Shown here: positions 16,860-25,162 of the stretch, in pieces
How positions within the stretch are numbered: position 1 is the stretch's first letter
Layout of the letters: every line of letters begins with the position of its first letter
Notes under the pieces: model-generated
The model's database searches: none
What the model was told of the DNA's origin: nothing
Seen by the model: only the letters and a program-made list of their open reading frames with translations
Position numbers and translations under genes: made by a program
Assembly (NCBI RefSeq): GCF_022815605.1
Contig: NZ_JALGRP010000008.1
Span: forward strand, 62,001 to 126,000
Length of the DNA stretch: 64,000 bases
Direction: 5' to 3'
From: Microbacterium sp. VKM Ac-2923
GTDB lineage: Bacteria; Actinomycetota; Actinomycetes; Actinomycetales; Microbacteriaceae

Positions 16860-17188
16860 TGGCGGGCACCGTATCCGTGGTCGGTATCGTCGCGACGCTG
16901 GCGGCCGTCACCCTGTCGCTCGGGGTCGTCGGTGGCGCGGCGATCGAGGCTCAGAGGGTCGCCGGGATCGCCGATGCGGCCGCGCTCGCGGCCGCCGACG
17001 CCGCGAGCGGCGCGGTGCCCGGCGAACCGTGCCGGCAAGCCGGACGCGTGGCTGCGGCGGGCGACGTACAACTGAACAGGTGCGATCTGGCGGGTCTTGT
17101 CGCCACCATCACTGTCGGTGGGGCGTACGGTGGAGTTCCATTCGATGCGCGCTCCCGGGCCGGACCTCCCGAAGCGATCGCCCCGTGA
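16859..17188 (+). CDS. TadG/Rv3654c-like secretion-locus membrane protein
   Basis: A 109-residue protein with one N-terminal membrane helix (VSVVGIVATLAAVTLSLGVV) and an Ala-rich segment GIADAAALAAADAASG, the hallmark of the 'helicase/secretion neighbourhood TadE-like' proteins. A conserved Cys pair (EPCRQAG and LNRCDLAG) follows. ATG 16859 is preferred; GTG 16856 would add one residue. Its TGATG overlap links it to tadE. It ends the operon, 60 bases before topA. Confidence 0.8.
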   Translation: MAGTVSVVGIVATLAAVTLSLGVVGGAAIEAQRVAGIADAAALAAADAASGAVPGEPCRQAGRVAAAGDVQLNRCDLAGLVATITVGGAYGGVPFDARSRAGPPEAIAP

Positions 17189-17248
17189 GACCTCCCGGAT
17201 CCCGAACAGGGAGGCGTGTGTATGGTGTGCATCGACGAAAGGACCCCA

Positions 17249-20143
17249 GTGGCAAACGGCAAGAAGCTCGTCATCGTCGAGTCCCCGACGAAGATGAAGT
17301 CGATCCAGGGATACCTCGGCGACGGCTACGAGGTGCTCAGCTCGGTCGGTCACATTCGCGACCTCGCGTCGAAGAAGGAGATCCCGGCCGACAAGAAGGC
17401 GGCGTACGGGAAGTACTCCATCGACGTCGAGAACGACTTCGACCCCTTCTACGTCGTGAACGATCGCAAGACGAAGACGGTCGCCGAGCTCAAGCGGGCG
17501 CTCAAGGGTGCCGACGAAGTCCTGCTGGCCACTGATGGCGACCGCGAGGGTGAAGCCATCGCGTGGCACCTGCTCGAGGTGCTCAAGCCCAAGGTGCCCG
17601 TTCGCCGCATGATCTTCCACGAGATCACCAAGGACGCCATCCGCGAGGCCGCCGAGCACACACGTGAGCTCGACGTCTCTCTCGTCGATGCCCAGGAGAC
17701 TCGTCGAGTGCTCGACCGCCTGTATGGCTGGGACGTCTCGCCGGTGCTCTGGCGCAAGGTCGGTTCCGGTCGCGAGGGCACGGCGCTCAGCGCCGGCCGC
17801 GTGCAGTCCGCGGCGACGCGCATGGTCGTGGAGCGCGAGCGCGAGCGCATGGCGTTCGTCTCGGCCTCGTACTGGGACGTCGAGGCGCTCGCCGCGCAGG
17901 CCGGCTCGTCGTTCACCACGCGGCTCAACCGTCTCGACGGCGCCCCCATCGCCCGCGGCGGCGACTACGACGACAGCGGACAACTCAAGAAAGCCGTCGT
18001 CGTTCTCGACGAGGCTCAGGCCCGCGCGCTGGCCGACGCCATCACCGCCGCCGGTCGCGCCACCGTGGCCAAGGTCGAGGCCAAGCCCGGCACGCGCAGC
18101 CCGCGCGCGCCGTTTACGACCTCCACCCTGCAGCAGGAGGCCGGGCGCAAGCTCTCGATGAGCGCGAAGCACGCGATGGGCGTTGCTCAGCGGCTCTACG
18201 AGAAGGGCTTCATCACCTACATGCGTACCGACTCGGTCGCCCTCTCGGGCCAGGCCGTTTCGGCAGCGCGGGCTCAGGCCGTGAAGCTCTACGGCGATAA
18301 GGCCGTTCCTGCCAATCCGCGCGTCTACAAGAGCAAGTCGAAGAACGCGCAGGAGGCCCACGAGGCCATCCGCCCCTCCGGTGAGGAGTTCCGCACTCCC
18401 GCATCGCTCGCGTCGTCGCTCGACCGTGACGAGCAGAAGCTCTACGACCTCATCTGGAAGCGCACGGTCGCCAGCCAGATGGCCGATGCCAAGTACGAGA
18501 CGACGACCGTCACCCTCACGGTGAACGCGGGCGCCCAGGTCGCCGAGTTCACGGCATCCGGAACCGTCTACACCTTCAAGGGCTTCCTCGAGGCCTACGA
18601 AGAGGGCGCCGACGAGAAGCGCAACGACGACGACGCCGACCAGTCGCTGCCCGCGGTCGCCGTGGGCGACGAGCTGTCGATGAGCGATGTCGAGCCCAAG
18701 GGCCACAGCACCTCGCCGAAACCCCGTTACACCGAGGCGAGCCTGGTCAAGGCGCTCGAGGAGAAGGGGATCGGCCGCCCGTCGACGTTCGCCAGCATCA
18801 TCGGGGTCATCCTCGACCGCGGCTACGTCACGAAGCGCGGGCAGGCGCTCGTGCCGAGCTGGCTGGCGTTCAGCGTCGTGCGTCTGCTCGAGGAGCACTT
18901 CGCCGACCTCGTCGACTACGACTTCACGGCCGCCCTCGAAGACGACCTCGACGCGATCGCCCGCGGCGAGCAGCGCCGCACCGAGTGGCTGAAGTCGTTC
19001 TACTTCGGCTCCGACAAGCAGGTGGGGCTGCGGCACATCGTCGACAACCTCGGTGAGATCGACGCGCGGGAGCTGAACTCCACGCGGATCACCGACACCG
19101 CCACGCTGCGCTTCGGCAAGTACGGTCCGTACCTCGAGATCACCGATCCGGCGGCCGACGCCGAGGCCAAACCGCGCATCGTCAACATCCCCGAAGATCT
19201 CGCGCCGGACGAACTCACGGCCGACAAGGCGCGGGAGCTCATCGACGCCCCTGTGGCGGGCGATCGCGTGCTGGGGGAGAACCCGGAGAACGGCAAGCTC
19301 ATCGTCGTGAAAGACGGCCGCTTCGGGCCGTATGTGCAAGAGGTGGATGCCGAAGAGCCCGAGGAGGTCGACCAGGTCACCGGTGAGGTCGTCGAGCAGC
19401 CCAAGAAGCGGGGAGTGAAGAAAGAGGCCGCGCCCAAGCCGCGCACCGCGTCGCTGTTCCGCTCCATGTCGGTCGACACCGTCGATCTCGGCACCGCGCT
19501 GCAGTTGCTCTCGCTGCCGCGCGTGGTCGGTTCCGACCCCGAGACCGGCGCCGAGATCACCGCGCAGAACGGCCGCTTCGGCCCGTACCTGAAGAAGGGG
19601 ACCGACTCCCGGTCGCTGGATGACGAGAAGCAGATCTTCGACATCACCCTCAACGAAGCCCTCGCCAAGTACGCCGAGCCGAAGTACGGCGCCCGGCGTG
19701 CGTCGAGTGCGCTGAAAGAGTTCGACGCCGACCCGGTCAGCGGCAAACCCCTCAAGCTCAAGGACGGTCGTTTCGGCCCGTACGTCACCGATGGCGAGAC
19801 GAACGCCACTGTTCCCCGCGGCGAGAACGCGATGGAGATCACCTTCGAGCGCGCCGTCGAACTGATCGCCGACAAGCGCGCGAAGGGACCCGCCCCGAAG
19901 AAGGCCACCACGGCGCGCAAGCCGGCTGCGACGAAGACCGCGGCGACGAAGACCGCTGCGACGAAGACCGCCGCGACCAAGACCGCTGCGACCCGAGCCG
20001 CGGCGACCAAGACCGCGGCGACCCGAACCGCGGCGACCAAAACGGCGGCGACCAACGCCGCCGCGCCGAAGGCCGCTGCGACCCGGACGGCGGCGACTGC
20101 GGCGACCGCGACCACGCGCAAGGCCCCGGCGAAGAACTCGTGA
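17249..20143 (+). CDS. topA: DNA topoisomerase I (type IA)
   Basis: A 964-residue enzyme that relaxes negative supercoils. The TOPRIM domain opens with KKLVIVESPTK and carries ATDGDREGEAIAWHL. The active-site tyrosine is Tyr324 in FITYMRTDS. GREGTALSAGRVQSAATR and EGIGRPSTFASII-type motifs are intact. As in mycobacteria, the C-terminus has four GRFGPY-type repeat domains instead of zinc fingers, then an 80-residue basic tail of ATKTA repeats that probably aids processivity on DNA. GTG 17249 is chosen because GAAAGGA lies six bases upstream. Its stop overlaps the tmk start. Confidence 0.97.
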   Translation: MANGKKLVIVESPTKMKSIQGYLGDGYEVLSSVGHIRDLASKKEIPADKKAAYGKYSIDVENDFDPFYVVNDRKTKTVAELKRALKGADEVLLATDGDREGEAIAWHLLEVLKPKVPVRRMIFHEITKDAIREAAEHTRELDVSLVDAQETRRVLDRLYGWDVSPVLWRKVGSGREGTALSAGRVQSAATRMVVERERERMAFVSASYWDVEALAAQAGSSFTTRLNRLDGAPIARGGDYDDSGQLKKAVVVLDEAQARALADAITAAGRATVAKVEAKPGTRSPRAPFTTSTLQQEAGRKLSMSAKHAMGVAQRLYEKGFITYMRTDSVALSGQAVSAARAQAVKLYGDKAVPANPRVYKSKSKNAQEAHEAIRPSGEEFRTPASLASSLDRDEQKLYDLIWKRTVASQMADAKYETTTVTLTVNAGAQVAEFTASGTVYTFKGFLEAYEEGADEKRNDDDADQSLPAVAVGDELSMSDVEPKGHSTSPKPRYTEASLVKALEEKGIGRPSTFASIIGVILDRGYVTKRGQALVPSWLAFSVVRLLEEHFADLVDYDFTAALEDDLDAIARGEQRRTEWLKSFYFGSDKQVGLRHIVDNLGEIDARELNSTRITDTATLRFGKYGPYLEITDPAADAEAKPRIVNIPEDLAPDELTADKARELIDAPVAGDRVLGENPENGKLIVVKDGRFGPYVQEVDAEEPEEVDQVTGEVVEQPKKRGVKKEAAPKPRTASLFRSMSVDTVDLGTALQLLSLPRVVGSDPETGAEITAQNGRFGPYLKKGTDSRSLDDEKQIFDITLNEALAKYAEPKYGARRASSALKEFDADPVSGKPLKLKDGRFGPYVTDGETNATVPRGENAMEITFERAVELIADKRAKGPAPKKATTARKPAATKTAATKTAATKTAATKTAATRAAATKTAATRTAATKTAATNAAAPKAAATRTAATAATATTRKAPAKNS
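19926..20130. repeat. 15-base in-frame repeats encoding the TopA basic tail
   Basis: Units close to GCGACGAAGACCGCG repeat about a dozen times, coding Ala-Thr-Lys-Thr-Ala and variants with Arg or Asn. Array length may vary between strains; the basic tail is a common feature of actinobacterial TopA. Confidence 0.8.
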
Positions 20144-20814
20144 CCGACGACCTCGCCCGGCCGTTGCACGCCCCTCGGGCGGCGACGGCCGGGGGGCCGG
20201 GGCTGTTCGTCACGTTCGAGGGTGGAGACGGCGCGGGCAAGACCACCCAGGCGTCGCTGCTCGAGCAGTGGCTGCAGACGCGGGGACGCGCCGTCGTGCG
20301 CACCCGTGAGCCCGGCGGCACCGACGTCGGACTCCGCATCCGCGACATCGTCCTGCACCACCGCGGTCACATCGACGCCCGCGCCGAGGCGCTGCTGTAC
20401 GCCGCAGACCGCGCGCACCACATCGCCACGCACGTCCGGCCCGCCGTCGCCCGTGGGGATGTCGTCATCCAGGATCGGTACCTCGACTCCTCGGTCGCCT
20501 ACCAGGGGGCCGGACGGGTGCTCGACGCCGACGATGTCCGCGCGCTGTCGTTGTGGGCGACGGACGGACTGCTGCCAGACCTGACAGTGCTCCTCGACCT
20601 CGATCCTGCTGCCGCGCGCCGCCGTCTCGATGCCGATGACAAACCCTTCGACCGACTCGAGGCGGAGAAAGAGGACTTTCACACCCGAGTGCGTGCGGGC
20701 TTCCTCTCCTTGGCGTCGGCTGAGCCGGAGCGGTTCCTCGTGCTCGATGCGGACGCGGCTCCAGACGATCTCGCTGCTCGCGTCCGCGACGCCGTTGCTC
20801 GGCGCCTCGGCTGA
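20140..20814 (+). CDS. tmk: Thymidylate kinase
   Basis: A 224-residue kinase converting dTMP to dTDP. The P-loop GGDGAGKTT, the TREPGGTDVGLRIRD segment, the DRYLDSSVAYQGAGR (DRx) motif and a lid region DDKPFDRLE are present. GTG 20140 overlaps the topA stop. The roughly 20-residue leader before the P-loop (LARPLHAPRAA) is unusual but the coupled start is convincing. It continues the thymidine salvage route begun by the tdk gene at the window edge, and is followed by holB, a common pairing. Confidence 0.95.
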   Translation: MTDDLARPLHAPRAATAGGPGLFVTFEGGDGAGKTTQASLLEQWLQTRGRAVVRTREPGGTDVGLRIRDIVLHHRGHIDARAEALLYAADRAHHIATHVRPAVARGDVVIQDRYLDSSVAYQGAGRVLDADDVRALSLWATDGLLPDLTVLLDLDPAAARRRLDADDKPFDRLEAEKEDFHTRVRAGFLSLASAEPERFLVLDADAAPDDLAARVRDAVARRLG

Positions 20815-20872
20815 TTCGGCGCTCCCGATGTTTGCACAGGCGACCGCCAGCGGCGGTGTCCGACCCCGCCGT

Positions 20873-20878
20873 TAGGCT
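20873..20878 (+). promoter_or_regulatory. Probable -10 element (TAGGCT) of holB
   Basis: TAGGCT ends seven bases before ATG 20886, consistent with a leaderless transcript independent of topA-tmk. Confidence 0.55.
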
Positions 20879-20885
20879 GGAGACC

Positions 20886-22064
20886 ATGTCCGTCGCCCTC
20901 GTTCCGTCCCGGCAGGCCGCAGGCGCGGCGCCTTTCCCGTGGGACGCCGTCTGGGGGCAGCACGAGGCTGTCGAGACGCTGCGCACGGCGGCATCCGATC
21001 CCTCAGCGCTCGCGCACGCCTGGCTCATCACAGGCCCTCCCGGATCGGGGCGGTCCACCCTCGCCTACGCGTTCGCCGCGGCCTTGATCGCCGACCCGGG
21101 CGACGAGCGCGCCCAGCAGCAGGTGCTCGCCCGCACGCACCCCGATCTCACGGCTCTGCGCACGGAGCAGGTGGTCATTCGCATCGACGAGGCCCGTCGG
21201 CTCGTCGAACGGGCATCGTTCGCCCCGTCGCTCGGCCGGCACCGCGTCATCGTGGTCGAAGACGCCGACCGCATGTCGGAGCGCACCTCCAACGTGCTGC
21301 TGAAGGCCCTCGAAGAGCCCCCCGAGAAGACGGTCTGGGTGCTGTGCGCCCCGAGCGACGCCGACTTGCTGCCCACCATCCGCTCCCGGGTGCGGATGCT
21401 GAGACTTCGCGAGCCGACCGTCGCCGACGTCGCCGCCCTGATCGTCGAACGCACCGGCGTCGCCGCCGATGTCGCCGAGGAGTCAGCCCGCCATGCGCAG
21501 CGCCACATCGGCATGGCCCAGCGCCTTGCGACCGACGACGACGCACGCGCACGCCGGGCCGAGACCCTCGCCGCCGTGCTCGCGGTGCGGGGGATCGGCG
21601 ATGCCGTCGATGTCGCGGGCCGGATCGTGCGCCTCGCGACTGACGACGCGAAGGCGCTCACCGCGGTCCGCGACGACGAGGAGCGTCGTTCGCTGCTGCG
21701 CATGTTCGGCATCGCCGAAGGCGCCGCCGTACCGCCGTCGGTGCGCGGGCAGGTCAATGCCCTCGAAGACGACCAGAAGCGCAGAGCCACCCGCAGCCTT
21801 CGCGACGGCATCGACCGGGTGCTCACCGATCTGCAGTCTCTGTTCCGCGACGTCGTGATGATCCAGTACGGTCGCGAGGGCGATCTCGTGAACAGCGAGC
21901 GGCTCGACGCACTGCGCGCCCTCGCGGCCGAGTGGACGCCGGCCCGCACGCTCGGCGTGCTCGACCGTATCTCGGTCACCCGCCGCAACCTGGAGCAGAA
22001 CGCGGCCCCTCTGCTGGCCATCGAGAGCCTCATGATCACCGTGGCGAACGGCTCGACGCCGTGA
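20886..22064 (+). CDS. holB: DNA polymerase III delta-prime subunit
   Basis: A 392-residue clamp-loader AAA+ subunit. Walker A-like GPPGSGRST, the LARTHPDLTAL segment, VIVVEDADRMSERTSNVLLKALEEPP (Walker B and sensor region) and IRSRVRMLRLREP are present. The zinc-binding Cys cluster of other clamp-loader subunits is not seen. Length is similar to the mycobacterial protein (about 400). ATG 20886 follows a -10-like TAGGCT. The final base pairs overlap the GTG of the next gene. Confidence 0.93.
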   Translation: MSVALVPSRQAAGAAPFPWDAVWGQHEAVETLRTAASDPSALAHAWLITGPPGSGRSTLAYAFAAALIADPGDERAQQQVLARTHPDLTALRTEQVVIRIDEARRLVERASFAPSLGRHRVIVVEDADRMSERTSNVLLKALEEPPEKTVWVLCAPSDADLLPTIRSRVRMLRLREPTVADVAALIVERTGVAADVAEESARHAQRHIGMAQRLATDDDARARRAETLAAVLAVRGIGDAVDVAGRIVRLATDDAKALTAVRDDEERRSLLRMFGIAEGAAVPPSVRGQVNALEDDQKRRATRSLRDGIDRVLTDLQSLFRDVVMIQYGREGDLVNSERLDALRALAAEWTPARTLGVLDRISVTRRNLEQNAAPLLAIESLMITVANGSTP

Positions 22065-23602
22065 GCGTACGCGGCCGCCTGGCATCCGTGATCGCGGGAG
22101 TCGCGGGTCTCGCCCTCGTGCTGTCCGGATGCCTGTACGCCCAGATCCCGCCCATTGCGCCTGACACCGGTCGCTCGCTCGCCCCGCAGACGGACGGCGT
22201 CGACGCCACGCTCCTGCCGTACTACGGGCAGACGGTGGAATGGGCCGACTGCGGGAGCGCGGGTTTCGACTGCGCGACCGTGACCGCACCGCGCGACTAC
22301 GCCGACCCCGCGGCGGGCGATCTGAACCTGGCCGTGATCCGCCACCGCGCGACGTCGGGGGAGCCCCTCGGCTCGCTGCTGACCAACCCGGGAGGCCCCG
22401 GTGTGAGCGGGGTCGACACCGTGCGCGATTCCCTGTCGCTCGTCGCAGACGACTCCCTCACCGCCTCGTACGACGTCATCGGATTCGATCCACGCGGGGT
22501 CGGTGGATCCTCGGCGGTGTCCTGCTACGACGCGGCGGGGATGGACGCCTACCTCTACGACATCCCGCCGGGAAAGCGGGGGAGCGAAGAGCGCGACGCG
22601 GCACTCGAGCAACGTCAAGCGGCGTTCGCCCAGGCCTGCGAGGTGGGGAGCGACGGCATCCTCCCGTACATCTCGACCGAGAACGCGGCGCGAGACATGG
22701 ACCTGCTGCGTGCCGTCCTCGGCGACCCGAAGTTGAACTACCTCGGCTTCTCCTACGGGTCACTGCTCGGAGCCACCTACGCCGGGCTGTTTCCCGACCG
22801 GGTCGGGCGCATGGTGCTCGACGGCGGGATCGACCCGAGCCTGCCCGGGAGCGCGAGCGGCATCGCGCAGGCGGTCGGATTCGAGAACGCCCTGCGAGCC
22901 TTCATGGCCGACTGCCTCACACGATCGGACTGCCCGTTCGCCGGTTCCGTCGACGATGCGATGAGCGACCTCACCGCGCTTCTCGAACGTGTCGACGCCC
23001 GGCCGGTGGCCGGCGGAGATGGCCGCAGCCTCGGCGCCGACACCTTGATGACGGCCGTCCTCGCCGCGCTCTACAGCGACCAGAGCTGGCCCTATCTGCG
23101 AACCGCCCTCACCGACACGCAGAACGGGGATGCGTCCGTCGCGTTCCAGTTGGCCGACTTCTACAACGGCCGCGAGAACGGGCAGTACCCCAGCAACACA
23201 CTGGAGGCGCTGCGCGCCTACAACTGCATCGACTATCCGGAAGAGGGCGACATCGACGACGACGCCCTGGAGGCCGAGCTCGAACGGGACGCCCCGGTCG
23301 TCGCGCCGTACTGGGTCGGACCCGACCCCTGCAGCGCGTGGCCCGCGCCGCCGACGGGCACCCGCGCGGAGATCACCGCGCCCGGCTCGCCGCCCATCGT
23401 CGTGCTCGGTACCACCGGTGACCCCGCCACCCCCTACACCGAGGCGCAGGCGCTCGCCGCGCAGCTCTCGCAGGGCGTGCTCGTGACCTACGTCGGCGAG
23501 GGGCACCTCGCCTACAACAAGGGCAACGCCTGTGTGAACGGCGCGGTCGACGATTACCTAGTCGACGGAATCGTTCCCGACGCCGGCCTGCGCTGCGAGT
23601 AG
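22061..23602 (+). CDS. Secreted lipoprotein alpha/beta hydrolase (tripeptidyl aminopeptidase-like)
   Basis: A 513-residue exported lipoprotein. The signal peptide ends in the lipobox LSGC (Cys23-24 region). The hydrolase fold shows the oxyanion segment [10 protein letters not shown], the nucleophile elbow GFSYGS, the acid Asp in TTGDPATPY and the His in EGHLAYN. This is the pattern of Streptomyces SlpD/SlpE and tripeptidyl aminopeptidases (family S33), which trim peptides outside the cell. GTG 22061 overlaps the holB stop by four bases, a frequent actinobacterial arrangement. Substrate specificity is inferred from the family only. Confidence 0.9.
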   Translation: MSVRGRLASVIAGVAGLALVLSGCLYAQIPPIAPDTGRSLAPQTDGVDATLLPYYGQTVEWADCGSAGFDCATVTAPRDYADPAAGDLNLAVIRHRATSGEPLGSLLTNPGGPGVSGVDTVRDSLSLVADDSLTASYDVIGFDPRGVGGSSAVSCYDAAGMDAYLYDIPPGKRGSEERDAALEQRQAAFAQACEVGSDGILPYISTENAARDMDLLRAVLGDPKLNYLGFSYGSLLGATYAGLFPDRVGRMVLDGGIDPSLPGSASGIAQAVGFENALRAFMADCLTRSDCPFAGSVDDAMSDLTALLERVDARPVAGGDGRSLGADTLMTAVLAALYSDQSWPYLRTALTDTQNGDASVAFQLADFYNGRENGQYPSNTLEALRAYNCIDYPEEGDIDDDALEAELERDAPVVAPYWVGPDPCSAWPAPPTGTRAEITAPGSPPIVVLGTTGDPATPYTEAQALAAQLSQGVLVTYVGEGHLAYNKGNACVNGAVDDYLVDGIVPDAGLRCE

Positions 23603-23645
23603 CGACCTGCCGGCGCTTCATTCGTCATACCCCGAGGAGACCCCT

Positions 23646-24317
23646 ATGACCGAGCCCATCGCCGATCTGGCGACGTACATCGACCACACCCTGCTCAAGC
23701 CCGAGGCCACCCGCGCCGACGTCGAGCGGCTCATCGCCGAGGGGGCCGAGCTCGGCACCTACAGCGTGTGCATCTCGCCGTCGTTCCTCCCGGTGGAGGT
23801 GCCCGCGGGTCTCAAGCTCGCGGTCGTGTGCGGCTTCCCCAGCGGCAAGCATCACGCCGAGGTCAAGGCGGCCGAGGCGGCGCTGTCGGTCGCCCAGGGC
23901 GCCGACGAGATCGACATGGTGATCGACGTGGGCGCCGCCGTCGCGGGGGACTACGGTCTCGTCGAGGCCGAGATCCGCGCCGTGCGTGGGGCGGCCCCGG
24001 CCCCGATCGTGGTCAAGGTGATCATCGAATCCGCGGCACTGTCCGACGAGGCCATCGTGGCCGTGTGCGAAGCGGCCGTCGCCGCCGGCGCCGACTTCGT
24101 CAAGACCTCGACCGGCTTTCACCCGGCGGGTGGGGCGAGCGCGCATGCGGTCGAGCTGATGAAGCGCACCGTCGGCGACCGCGCCGAGGTGAAGGCCTCG
24201 GGGGGCGTGCGCACCCGCGCAGCGGCCGAGCAGATGATCGCGGCAGGAGCGACCCGCTTGGGCCTGTCGTCGAGCCGCGACATCCTCGCCGACCGCGATG
24301 CGAGCGGCGACTACTGA
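23646..24317 (+). CDS. deoC: Deoxyribose-phosphate aldolase
   Basis: A 223-residue class I aldolase that splits 2-deoxyribose 5-phosphate into acetaldehyde and glyceraldehyde 3-phosphate in nucleoside catabolism. [10 protein letters not shown] at the start, the [10 protein letters not shown] segment, [10 protein letters not shown], the Schiff-base lysine in FVKTSTGF and the second lysine in VKASGGVRT are all present. GAGGAG eight bases upstream supports ATG 23646. The acetaldehyde it produces could be activated through acetate by the acs product, but the genes are far apart. Confidence 0.95.
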   Translation: MTEPIADLATYIDHTLLKPEATRADVERLIAEGAELGTYSVCISPSFLPVEVPAGLKLAVVCGFPSGKHHAEVKAAEAALSVAQGADEIDMVIDVGAAVAGDYGLVEAEIRAVRGAAPAPIVVKVIIESAALSDEAIVAVCEAAVAAGADFVKTSTGFHPAGGASAHAVELMKRTVGDRAEVKASGGVRTRAAAEQMIAAGATRLGLSSSRDILADRDASGDY

Positions 24318-24394
24318 CCGCGACAGCACCCATGTGCACCCGAGCCCGCTGGAGCATGTAAGATCGATGATCGTGCACGCGACAGCGCGCACAC

Positions 24395-24467
24395 GCCGCC
24401 TTAGCTCAGACGGCAGAGCGATTCACTCGTAATGAATAGGTCAAGGGTTCGATTCCCTTAGGCGGCT
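24395..24467 (+). tRNA. tRNA-Thr (anticodon CGT)
   Basis: Acceptor GCCGCCT/AGGCGGC, D arm TTAGCTCAGACGGCAGAGCG, anticodon stem ATTCA/TGAAT with loop CTCGTAA (anticodon CGT, reading ACG), T arm GGGTTCGATTCCC. The CCA end is not encoded (CCG follows). Confidence 0.95.
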
Positions 24468-24474
24468 CCGAAGG

Positions 24475-24507
24475 CCCTCACCCGCTTCCACCGGGTGGGG
24501 GTCTTTT
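24475..24507 (+). terminator. Terminator of tRNA-Thr
   Basis: CCCTCACCCG pairs with CGGGTGGGGG over 10 bp including one G-U, followed by TCTTTTTC. This is the clearest T-run terminator in the window. Confidence 0.9.
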
Positions 24508-24719
24508 TCTCACCCGACCAGGGTGGCGCTCGATGCGACCGCATCCAGGAGGGTCTGGTCGCCTGCCCCTCGCGTCGGAGCCGTGGTGCTCGTGGCCCCG
24601 GTCGACGCCGCGGACGCGGCGGCTCGAGCCGACGGCGACCGGGACGACCGAGCGCGCCCGATAGGCTGACAACCCGCCCCCCCGACGGTCGTTCCCGTCC
24701 GCTACCCGCTGGAGTCCTC

Positions 24720-25115
24720 GTGTCGAACGCGCTCGACGCCCTCATCGAGATCTTCACGTGGGTGGGCCTGGGGGCGGGGATGCTGCTCGCCCTCGCCGCG
24801 GTGTTCCTTCTGCTCGCCGACGGTACGTGGCTGCCGGCGCGGGCGGTGGTCGAGCGTGTGGGCGATGGCCGGGTCGTGCGGTGGTTCGACGATGACGGCG
24901 GCGTGAACGAGGCGGCACTGTCGGCGCACGACGAATCCAAGGTCGGCTCGGCCGACATGATCGACATCTTCTATCGGCGGGGGAGCGCGCATCGCATGCG
25001 CCTGACGCGCTCGTCTCCGCTGGTGCGTTTCATGTCGCTGTTGGCTGGGGGCGTGCTGACGCTGGGGCTCGTGGCCTTCATCGTGTCGATCGTGGTGCTC
25101 TTCGTGCGCGGGTGA
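24720..25115 (+). CDS. Small membrane protein of unknown function
   Basis: A 131-residue protein, not recognised. Two membrane segments (about residues 9-31 and 103-128) flank a soluble middle with VVRWFDDDGGVNEAAL and IDIFYRRGSAHRMRL. GTG 24720 is chosen because GGAG lies nine bases upstream and the longer frame is arginine-rich. A TAGGCT element at 24662-24667 could be its -10, giving a short leader. The 41-base gap to the downstream MMPL gene holds that gene's own promoter. Confidence 0.7.
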   Translation: MSNALDALIEIFTWVGLGAGMLLALAAVFLLLADGTWLPARAVVERVGDGRVVRWFDDDGGVNEAALSAHDESKVGSADMIDIFYRRGSAHRMRLTRSSPLVRFMSLLAGGVLTLGLVAFIVSIVVLFVRG

Positions 25116-25119
25116 AGAA

Positions 25120-25162
25120 TTGACGCTCGGGGCATATAGCTAGATAAGCTAGCTATATGCCC
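25120..25162 (+). promoter_or_regulatory. Promoter and long inverted-repeat operator of the MMPL gene
   Basis: TTGACG (25120-25125) and TAAGCT (25145-25150) are -35 and -10 candidates with a 19-base spacer; the -10 ends six bases before ATG 25157. Overlapping them, 25130-25142 and 25150-25162 are perfect 13-bp inverted repeats (GGGCATATAGCTA) around a seven-base loop. The right arm contains the start codon. A dimeric TetR- or MarR-type repressor is the simplest reader. Confidence 0.7.

Noticed and set aside
16520-19339. 939-codon open frame on the minus strand
   Set aside because: It is antisense to topA and the Tad genes, rich in Arg, Asp and Val with no recognisable domain. High GC content creates such long shadow frames.
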